DNA of 64,000 nucleotides from Gallionella sp. (GTDB lineage: Bacteria; Pseudomonadota; Gammaproteobacteria; Burkholderiales; Gallionellaceae), in assembly GCA_028689145.1 (NCBI GenBank), contig JAQTWT010000001.1, forward strand, positions 124,001 to 188,000. The letters are read 5' to 3'. Positions 57,628-64,000 of the stretch are shown one piece after another (position 1 is the first letter of the stretch; each line of letters opens with the position of its first letter). A program made the position numbers and the translations under genes. The notes under the pieces are model-generated. The model worked only from the letters and a program-made list of their open reading frames with translations. It was not told where the DNA came from and ran no database searches.

Positions 57628-59352
57628 TCATTGCTGGACGTTAGTTGGATACTTTAGAAGTCCGCTGAAACGTTCGCGGCTTTGTTCGATATCCTCTGAC
57701 CAATCTTTGCCACTATCTACTACAGTGGGCTTTAGTAGAATAATTAATTCGCGTTTTTCAGTACGTTTTTTGTTTTGCCCAAATACCATTTTAGGCAATC
57801 CCGGCAAGCCGGATTGGTCATCAAATGTAGCTTGGCGCATCAAGCCGCCGATAACCACAATCTGCCCGTCGCGGGCGCGCACCACGCTATCTGTTTCGGA
57901 TATAGAGGTTAAAGCCATTGGGACTGCCCCCCCTTGTACTGCTATATTTTGCGTAGTTATTTGGCTAACCGATGGATGCACGTGCAAAATAATTTCATTA
58001 TTTTCATTGATGCTAGGCATTACATCCAAAGCTATTCCCGAAAACATTGGGGTGTAGGTGGCGGTAGCGGGTGTGCCGGGCGTATTTTGCGTTGGCAACG
58101 TGCCGGGCGTGAAGCCTGTAACAAAGAACTCATCCGTGCCCACCTTTAATATGGCTTTTTGGTTGTTCAAGGTGGCAATGCGAGGGCTGGACAATACATG
58201 CACATTACCCTGAGTTTCCAAGAAATCCAGCATCGCAGCAAAATTACCGGTTTGGAATGCTAAACCGAACAATGTACCAGCGGTTCCGCCTAATGCGCCA
58301 CTAGCAGAAAGAGCACCGCCAGCAGAAAGACTTAGTAATCCGTCAGTCATAGCGCCGCCATTTGTAGTAAGAGACGCACCTGGGGATACTTGCCCCAAAA
58401 CGGTTCGGCTATTTGGATTGGTCTTGAATGCCCCCCAATTCACCCCAGACTGAAAATTATCATTTAGCCGAACCTCAACAATTTTGGCTTCCAATATGAC
58501 CTGTCGCTCAATTGAAATCTGAGAAGCTTTGAGATACGCCGTTACGCTTTTCATTTCACTGGGCATGGCGCGCACTACTATTACCCCGGACATGGAGTTT
58601 ATTACTACGCTGCGGCCTTCTTTTTCGCCAACTATGGCTTTTAACGATGCCCCCAACTCATCCCAGAAATTTGATTTTGCATTGGTTGTCGTCGTGACAT
58701 TACTACTGCCGCTATTTCCAGTATTTCCCGTGCCACCTGTATTTCCCGTGCCACCTGTATTTCCCGTGCTGCCTGTATTTCCCGTGCTGCCTGTATTTCC
58801 CGTGCTACCTGTATTCCCCGTGCCACCCGTATTTCCTGATGCCGATTGAACGTACAGAGATGACGAACCGCTGCGCATTGCGGTCAGGTAATTCACCTGA
58901 AAAAGCCGCGTCTGCAAGGCTAGCGACTGGATATATATCCGTGAGCCGTCAAGTTTGTAGTCGTAGCCGTACATTTCGCGGATCGCTTCAAGCGCCTCCA
59001 GTACGGTTACATCTCTTAAATTCAATGAGATACTGCCACTAACATCCGGATGCAGCAACATGCTGTAGCGTGTACCCGAGGCAATTGCCATAAACACTTG
59101 ACTGGCCGGGGTATTATTGACTGCCAGATCGAATCTTGTTTCCAGTGGTTTATTCCCCACCTTGGGCAGAATCATGGACAGCGGCGGCAACAAGGCATTA
59201 TTCACCTCGTCTATTCTGCTAGGTTTGACACTATCCTGTACAGCTTGACTCATTTCACGCTGAATAGCATCTGCCGCCTGATTTCGAGCAGTCGGTGCAG
59301 CACAGCCCGCCAACAGCAGCAGACCTGCACACAACCCTATCGAAACTCTCAT
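57628..59352 (-). CDS. mshL: MSHA outer-membrane secretin MshL
   Basis: Outer-membrane pore for the MSHA pilus. The 574-residue product has a lipoprotein signal (LLLLAGC), an N-terminal secretin/TonB short domain (SLNLRDVTVLEALEAIREMY), a Gly/Asn/Thr-rich hexapeptide stretch (about residues 170-215) encoded by an 18-bp tandem repeat, and the C-terminal secretin domain with NVHVLSSPRIATLNNQKA and VPMALTSISETDSVV. It overlaps mshK by 4 nt. Confidence 0.95.
   Translation of the reverse strand: MRVSIGLCAGLLLLAGCAAPTARNQAADAIQREMSQAVQDSVKPSRIDEVNNALLPPLSMILPKVGNKPLETRFDLAVNNTPASQVFMAIASGTRYSMLLHPDVSGSISLNLRDVTVLEALEAIREMYGYDYKLDGSRIYIQSLALQTRLFQVNYLTAMRSGSSSLYVQSASGNTGGTGNTGSTGNTGSTGNTGSTGNTGGTGNTGGTGNTGNSGSSNVTTTTNAKSNFWDELGASLKAIVGEKEGRSVVINSMSGVIVVRAMPSEMKSVTAYLKASQISIERQVILEAKIVEVRLNDNFQSGVNWGAFKTNPNSRTVLGQVSPGASLTTNGGAMTDGLLSLSAGGALSASGALGGTAGTLFGLAFQTGNFAAMLDFLETQGNVHVLSSPRIATLNNQKAILKVGTDEFFVTGFTPGTLPTQNTPGTPATATYTPMFSGIALDVMPSINENNEIILHVHPSVSQITTQNIAVQGGAVPMALTSISETDSVVRARDGQIVVIGGLMRQATFDDQSGLPGLPKMVFGQNKKRTEKRELIILLKPTVVDSGKDWSEDIEQSRERFSGLLKYPTNVQQ
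58727..58834. repeat. 18-bp tandem repeat, six copies, inside mshL
   Basis: Unit CCCGTGCCACCTGTATTT (plus strand) repeated six times with CCA/CTG/CTA changes in the middle and three single-base changes near the last units. Each copy encodes the hexapeptide GNTGGT or GNTGST. As 18 is divisible by 3, copy-number change keeps frame. Confidence 0.95.
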
Positions 59353-59807
59353 TTACGCTCCTTGCGTGCTTTCAGCTTGGTTGTTCGCGCTACACCGACC
59401 TCCTTTACGGATAATTTTGGCGTAGCCTGGATATTTCTTTGCATAATTTTCACATCAGGAAACAGCGTCAACACCTGACGCCCCTGTGCTCCCTGCAACA
59501 CTACGCCGTTTTCATTGACTTCAATCAATGTAGCATCACCATGTTTACCCCTTAATTCAACGGTTTCACCATCAATGATTGCCGCTCGGCGGGTTTTGGA
59601 GATGATAATGGATTGCAAACCTGTCGGCAGACTCCCCGCTGTCGCTGCGGGAAGAGTAATACTGGTCGGCGGCCGGGTGGGGTCAGGCAATTCTTCGGCA
59701 TAACCATAAACCGGGAATAATAAGCAAAACGTATAGAGAGCTATTCGACCGGCATTGTCATACGGCCCGCGCTCTGATTTTCGCCCCCAGATCATACCTT
59801 CAGCCAT
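59349..59807 (-). CDS. mshK: MSHA biogenesis protein MshK
   Basis: Small periplasmic/inner-membrane protein of the MSHA apparatus (PilP-like role). The 152-residue product has a hydrophobic segment (about residues 22-37) acting as signal or anchor, then the MshK hallmark LPDPTRPP, and a beta-rich domain with IIDGETVELRGKHGDATLIEV. The start overlaps mshJ by 16 nt; a later start near residue 5 is possible. Confidence 0.88.
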   Translation of the reverse strand: MAEGMIWGRKSERGPYDNAGRIALYTFCLLFPVYGYAEELPDPTRPPTSITLPAATAGSLPTGLQSIIISKTRRAAIIDGETVELRGKHGDATLIEVNENGVVLQGAQGRQVLTLFPDVKIMQRNIQATPKLSVKEVGVARTTKLKARKERK

Positions 59808-60448
59808 TCTTTATCCAAGCTTAATGTGTACAAGGTTAAAACGAGTACCGCGTCGGGATGCCGGTCGACGTTGAAATTTAATTCCCCCCAGTACAAATGC
59901 ACCGGCGCCTTTTCCACCGCACTGAGATATTGCAGCAAATCCAGATAGCTGCCACGCAAGGTAATTTTTACACCGTGTTTAAAAACCTGTTTCTGGCCGG
60001 TTTTGGTCTTTTTGCTTTGCGCAACCACCGGGATTGACGGCATGGTTTCCAAAGCAATCAACTGCAACTTGCCATTCTTGCCAAGCACCTGCCCCAGCAT
60101 TTTGCTTATTTCGTTTGGCTCAACCATGCGACTGCTGCCGCTTTGCAAATGCTCATCCAACGCTTTTAACTGTTGCTGAAGCTCTTTCAAACGCTCCCGC
60201 AACGGCGATTTGTCATCATCCTTTTTCGCCTGAATAGCGATTTCAATTTGCGTCTGCAGGCTTTTCATTTTTTCTTGCTGCTGCGCAACCTGCGCAAATA
60301 ATTCTTTCTGCTTTACCAGTATCGGGTTCAGCGACATGGTGTAAGCCAAATAGATCAACGCAGACGCGGCAAAAGAGAAAACAATCACGCGCTCGCGCAA
60401 CAGCAGACTTTCTACCTTGATACGCGCCAATTCAAAATAGTGTTTCAT
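59792..60448 (-). CDS. mshJ: MSHA biogenesis protein MshJ (PilO-like)
   Basis: Inner-membrane alignment protein. The 218-residue product has one membrane helix (about residues 23-42), a coiled coil rich in Lys/Gln (45-105), and a PilO-like C-terminal domain with VKITLRGSYLDLLQYLSAVEKAP. ATG 60448 has GAGG 6 nt upstream. It follows mshI2 by 7 nt. Confidence 0.9.
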   Translation of the reverse strand: MKHYFELARIKVESLLLRERVIVFSFAASALIYLAYTMSLNPILVKQKELFAQVAQQQEKMKSLQTQIEIAIQAKKDDDKSPLRERLKELQQQLKALDEHLQSGSSRMVEPNEISKMLGQVLGKNGKLQLIALETMPSIPVVAQSKKTKTGQKQVFKHGVKITLRGSYLDLLQYLSAVEKAPVHLYWGELNFNVDRHPDAVLVLTLYTLSLDKEWLKV

Positions 60449-60455
60449 CCGGGCC

Positions 60456-61088
60456 TCATTTTTTGGCTTTAACTTCCGGCACTGAATACAGCATGAATTC
60501 CACATAGGCGGGAGGTGATGAAGATGTCGCACCTTGGAGCCCGCCGCCTTTAATCTGCAAGGTGGAGAAGGTCTTGCCTTGCATGATTTTTTCTTTGCTC
60601 AAGCGCTGGATGTAAACCGGCAACAACTCCGGGTTCAACACTGCTCCGCTCATACTGATCTCCTCTGCATCGCCGGCTATTTTAAAAGCGGTCAGCCACA
60701 AACCCTGCACTGCCTGACGGGAGAAAGCGCGCATATATTCCGAATAGCCGACAGAGTTACCACCTTCGCCCGATTTCAGCGCATCAATCAACTCGGACTG
60801 GGAAGCCAGATTTTTTTCAAGCTGCGATATTTCCTCCTGCAACGCCTCATTGGTCTGCGCGGGCGAGAACTCCGCCTCCAAGAGGATCATCCTTGCCCTC
60901 TCGGCCTCAAACCGTTTGGTATCGTCAACAAACTGTTTGTTGAGTTGGCGCGCCTGATAAGTTGCATAGCCGTAAAATAGCATCAGCCCCAAAAAAATAA
61001 AACCCAGCGCCTGCAGCATTGTCAGCAGTGAAAGATAAACCGGCTGCTTCTTTAAAAGCGGGTTAAGCAGGTTGATCTGCTGGCTCAC
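60456..61088 (-). CDS. mshI2: MSHA biogenesis PilN-like protein (MshI2)
   Basis: PilN-type inner-membrane partner of MshI. The 210-residue product begins MSQQINLLNPLLKKQPVYLS, the PilN-like NLLP/NLLN motif, has one membrane helix (about residues 24-44), a coiled coil and a C-terminal fimbrial-assembly domain. The start overlaps mshI by 4 nt. Confidence 0.88.
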   Translation of the reverse strand: MSQQINLLNPLLKKQPVYLSLLTMLQALGFIFLGLMLFYGYATYQARQLNKQFVDDTKRFEAERARMILLEAEFSPAQTNEALQEEISQLEKNLASQSELIDALKSGEGGNSVGYSEYMRAFSRQAVQGLWLTAFKIAGDAEEISMSGAVLNPELLPVYIQRLSKEKIMQGKTFSTLQIKGGGLQGATSSSPPAYVEFMLYSVPEVKAKK

Positions 61089-62041
61089 TGTGCACGCCCT
61101 TCCGAACGCAAAGCCGCACCCAATGACGGCAAAGCACGCACCACAAAATCACTGTCGGCCAGCGCCGGCACTGCGCCAATATCCATTACTTGAGACAAAT
61201 CCAGTTTTTCCACTTTTACATCAACCGCAGCCGCCAGAAAATCCACCAAACCTGTGCTGTCCGGCGCACAAACCAGCACGCGATTAACGGCCATATGACT
61301 AAATTGGCTGTCAAAATAATCCAGTGAACGCTGCAACTCAAACTCCACACGCTCGCGGTATTGTTGGCGCAGGCTTTCGTTGGCATCCTGCAGCTGACCG
61401 ACACTAATTTCAATAAGGCGCGACAAATACAGTTCCCCTCCAGCCGTAAACGTCATCAAGCCACCCTTTTCATCAAATGCCAGCATTGCCAATGCCTGAT
61501 TGCCCTGCCCAAACAAAGCCGCAACATTGCGCTGCGCCAAATCGGGAATATCAATCGCAACCAGTTTTATTTTGGCTTGATCGAACAGCGCGATACGCTT
61601 TTCAAGCGTAATATTGGATGCCGCAACCACATAGATATATTTTGCACGCTCTGATCCCGATTCGCCGGCGGGAATAGGCAACACGTCTATTGTTGCGTCT
61701 TCAACGTGGTAATTCAGACTGTCTTTTATTTTCCAGCGCACTGCTGTTTTTAACTCGCTGGCCGGAACGGTCGGTGCATCAACCATCAGCATCTGATATT
61801 CGCTTGCCTCCAGCAGTGTTGTGCATTTGTAGCGCCCGAGCTTTGCCTCTCGGCACAATTTACCCAGCGAAACGGCAGTTACCTGATCCATCTGGTGATA
61901 CTCGCAACGCACTACACGAGGCCGCCCATCAATCAGTTCGATTTTGGACAAAAAAACCCCATAGTCATCCAAAATGATAGCCAACTGGCCGGTTTCGTGT
62001 TTATTTTGCTTAAGCAACGAAGAAATTAACGGGATTTTCAT
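61085..62041 (-). CDS. mshI: MSHA biogenesis PilM-like protein MshI
   Basis: Actin-like cytoplasmic protein that binds the PilN-type partner. The 318-residue product has an N-terminal part with QLAIILDDYGVFLSKIEL, the ASELKTAVRWKIKDSL helix typical of MshI/PilM, and VRALPSLGAALRSE at the end. ATG 62041 is chosen; it follows a 252-nt A/T-rich gap that should hold its promoter. Confidence 0.9.
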   Translation of the reverse strand: MKIPLISSLLKQNKHETGQLAIILDDYGVFLSKIELIDGRPRVVRCEYHQMDQVTAVSLGKLCREAKLGRYKCTTLLEASEYQMLMVDAPTVPASELKTAVRWKIKDSLNYHVEDATIDVLPIPAGESGSERAKYIYVVAASNITLEKRIALFDQAKIKLVAIDIPDLAQRNVAALFGQGNQALAMLAFDEKGGLMTFTAGGELYLSRLIEISVGQLQDANESLRQQYRERVEFELQRSLDYFDSQFSHMAVNRVLVCAPDSTGLVDFLAAAVDVKVEKLDLSQVMDIGAVPALADSDFVVRALPSLGAALRSEGRAQ

Positions 62042-62293
62042 AATCGGCATTAAAACAGTTTAATTTCATCCGTCAATAAATTTGGTTGCGCCACAAAAGA
62101 AACCCAGACAACTCATGTATTCAACTCTAACAGAACATATAAAAATATATTGCAATACAAAATGCTATAGTAAAAACTAGCCCGCAATACTTCGATTACA
62201 AAAAGAAATACACCCCATTAGAAGTTCTTGCACTTTTTGATTGCATTCAGCTACATTTTTTAAAACTCCAAACCAAGATTTTCTGCGCGTTTG
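62042..62293. other. A/T-rich gap between mshP and mshI
   Basis: No gene or strong hairpin. The composition is markedly A/T-rich and should carry a minus-strand promoter for mshI, but I could not single out convincing -35/-10 boxes. In canonical MSHA loci mshQ would follow mshP; it is not here. Confidence 0.5.
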
Positions 62294-62830
62294 CTACTGC
62301 ACAACCCATATATCACTCGCAACATTTCGCTCAGCATAGTCGAGCATAGACTGAATACCCTGCGCCGCAGAAGCCGCAAGCTGATAACCCCACACAGTTG
62401 ATGCCGCCTCCGTATGCGAAGTAGCCACACAGTTCACTATCACTGTGTAATTTTCCAAAGTCCCGGATAATGGACTGATCGTCTGGCTATTACTGCCAGC
62501 CGTCCGACATGTCGAGGCAAAAGCAGCGGCTGATCCTGGCAATACCTGATATACACCCCACTCGATACCTGTGCGCGCCGCCTGATATGCTCTTGAACTC
62601 ATTATATCCAGCGCGGCGCTTTGCTGTTGGGTAGTTGAAAGCGTAACCGCAAATGTACCAAGCGCCGCAATTACCACCAGTAGAAAGATTGCCGAAATCA
62701 GACTGAAACCACGTTCATAAAACGGAAGACTGGACTCGGAATGCTGGCTTTGCAGCGACTTACTTCCCCCACTACCCTCCAGTGAATACAGATGAACTAC
62801 CGGCTTCGCATCCTTAATCGTTTGAATCAT
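62294..62830 (-). CDS. mshP: MSHA biogenesis protein MshP (minor prepilin-like)
   Basis: Pilin-like protein of 178 residues. It has a long N-terminal leader and then GFSLISAIFLLVVIAALG, the hydrophobic helix of type IV prepilins (cleavage likely after the Gly preceding FSLIS). The C-terminal part has two Cys (ASTCRT, VIVNCVA). Start overlaps mshO by 4 nt (ATGA). Confidence 0.85.
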   Translation of the reverse strand: MIQTIKDAKPVVHLYSLEGSGGSKSLQSQHSESSLPFYERGFSLISAIFLLVVIAALGTFAVTLSTTQQQSAALDIMSSRAYQAARTGIEWGVYQVLPGSAAAFASTCRTAGSNSQTISPLSGTLENYTVIVNCVATSHTEAASTVWGYQLAASAAQGIQSMLDYAERNVASDIWVVQ

Positions 62831-63633
62831 GGCTCATAGCCCACATGCACCACCTTGTACAAGGTAGCAGTTTCATCTTCTTTGTTTATTCCTAAACTTA
62901 TGGCCACCAGACTATTGCCGGAAGCCCCGTCATTATCGGTCACACTAAAGTCGCAACTACTGACATTATTAGCAAGCAGCCGGCCTGTTCCCAGCCCGGC
63001 GGTTGTCGTTGGCTGTGTTGCCTGAATGGCATATGAATAGCGCGTCAAAGTACCAATTGGATCGCAAACATAGCTGACCGACTGATTAATAACATGGAAG
63101 CGCGCGCTGGGTGATACCGATGGAAATTGTATTGGCGTAATGGTAACTATTGGAGCCGCAGTAGAAACCCATGGGGTACGGTAAGTTCCGCCATAGGCAG
63201 CAGCAACCGTATTATCTGTCACCACCACCTGATCACCAGCCACAAATGTCGGCATTGCTCCCAGCACTTCAAATGAGCCATCAACAGCAGTAAAATCTAA
63301 AATATCAGTATTGGTTACGCTGCTTACAGCCCTATAACGACCACTTCCGCTGCTTGGCAATAGTTCCAAAAAATTACACGTCCCTCCGGTACATGCCACC
63401 GATGAAGCCCGTGCGCTATAGGGCAATGCTGAACGTATTTCACTCTCCATACGGCTCAACGCCAAGTTTGAAATATCGGTTAAATCCGTTCGGCGGACAA
63501 CATCCATATACTGCTGCACCGGCAGCTTAATGAAAACCGCAGCCATGCTGCCAAGAATGCCGGTAATGACGATCACCATGACCATTTCCACCAAGGTAAA
63601 ACCGGATTGAATTTGTTCGCCCAATCGCATCAA
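62827..63633 (-). CDS. mshO: MSHA pilin-like protein MshO
   Basis: Minor prepilin of 268 residues. The leader MMRLGEQIQSG is followed by FTLVEMVMVIVITGIL, a classical prepilin signal with Glu5. The beta-rich C-terminal part includes paired Cys (VACTGGTCNF). Overlaps mshD by 4 nt. Confidence 0.9.
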   Translation of the reverse strand: MMRLGEQIQSGFTLVEMVMVIVITGILGSMAAVFIKLPVQQYMDVVRRTDLTDISNLALSRMESEIRSALPYSARASSVACTGGTCNFLELLPSSGSGRYRAVSSVTNTDILDFTAVDGSFEVLGAMPTFVAGDQVVVTDNTVAAAYGGTYRTPWVSTAAPIVTITPIQFPSVSPSARFHVINQSVSYVCDPIGTLTRYSYAIQATQPTTTAGLGTGRLLANNVSSCDFSVTDNDGASGNSLVAISLGINKEDETATLYKVVHVGYEP

Positions 63634-64000
63634 TGATCCACCTTATATCCGGTTACTTCAATTGTTTGACCACCGGGCTCGGTCACTATCACGGTTATCT
63701 GCGCCGCACTGGCTGCCAGCACTGCAGGGAGGGTTACGCCACTTACTACCGTGGCAGTTACGCTGTAGCTCTCCAACCCAGTCACTGCCACCGAGCTATT
63801 TGCGTAGGTTGCACTGGCACTCAGCGCGTTATAATCGAAAATATCATCAAATGTTGCCCGCGTATTTCCAGGCATCACGGTAAAACTTTTTAGCTCGATT
63901 TCTTCCAGCAATGTCTCGGCAATCGTCAAAGCCTGCTTATGAATCAATGGATCCGCACTGTATTTGTTTGTTGTATTTACAACCAGCACAACACCTGCCA
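63630..64000 (-). CDS. mshD: MSHA pilin-like protein MshD (5' end outside window)
   Basis: Minor prepilin; the first residues, including the processing site, lie past the window edge. About 123 residues are seen, beginning AGVVLVVNTTNKYSADPLI, followed by HKQALTIAETLLEEIELKSF, the typical MshD/PilV-like continuation after the prepilin helix, and ending ITVIVTEPGGQTIEVTGYKVDH. Genes mshC, A, B, G and E are presumably further upstream. Confidence 0.85.
   Translation of the reverse strand, partial: AGVVLVVNTTNKYSADPLIHKQALTIAETLLEEIELKSFTVMPGNTRATFDDIFDYNALSASATYANSSVAVTGLESYSVTATVVSGVTLPAVLAASAAQITVIVTEPGGQTIEVTGYKVDH

Noticed and set aside
58727-58834. Possible CRISPR-like array
   Set aside because: The 18-bp units are contiguous with no spacers and lie in frame in a secretin gene.

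Overview
The window is a chromosomal segment of a motile Gram-negative bacterium, most probably a betaproteobacterium of the Nitrosomonadales (Gallionellaceae-like). That placement is inferred from gene order and protein character (dusB-fis, glnA/ntrBC, metG next to a dcd relic, flagellar plus MSHA genes) and from abundant short palindromic intergenic repeats; no database was searched. No rRNA, tRNA, CRISPR array, insertion sequence or prophage was seen.

Layout. (1) 1-11566: flagellar export and basal-body genes, fliF-G-H-I-J-K-L-M-N-O-P-Q-R on the minus strand, with fliE divergent on the plus strand. A near-consensus FliA (sigma-28) promoter sits between fliK and fliL. (2) 11567-27418: housekeeping genes: ubiA, dps, a methyltransferase, an FKBP, apaG, mltA, a degenerate LOV/GGDEF protein with dsbC, dusB-fis, purH, purD, tsaC, hemF, a DUF971 protein, apbC, a cyclic-nucleotide-binding protein and tpm. 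(3) 27419-29757: a repeat-rich stretch with one orphan small gene, hemB, and two candidate small RNAs. The better one (29522-29629) has four hairpins, an anti-Shine-Dalgarno loop, an intrinsic terminator and a sigma-E-like promoter. (4) 29758-53177: engB, hemL, thiE, thiD, phoR-phoB with a perfect Pho box, a solute symporter, a 2-Cys peroxiredoxin, an ABC-F ATPase, murI, a YfhL ferredoxin, metG, a dcd relic, a second FKBP, mpl, ntrC-ntrB, a DUF4124 protein, glnA with a sigma-54 promoter, a CDF transporter, a rhodanese and bioB. (5) 53251-64000: comF, an unrecognised long 11/9-residue-repeat helical protein, then the MSHA pilus genes mshD-O-P and mshI-I2-J-K-L-M-N, all on the minus strand.

How it fits together. 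Flagellum and MSHA pilus give swimming and surface attachment, and a GGDEF protein with a ruined active site but intact I-site could be a c-di-GMP receptor between them. hemB, hemL and hemF supply haem. ntrB/ntrC/glnA form a nitrogen circuit whose promoter elements are visible, and phoR/phoB a phosphate circuit.

Most notable: the 29.5 kb small-RNA candidate; the repeat helical protein at 54-55.3 kb; and the way small palindromic repeats have entered coding sequence. They supply the stop codons of mltA and fis, both stops of the convergent pair mpl/ntrC, the apparent start and signal peptide of MltA, and an in-frame insertion in MurI.
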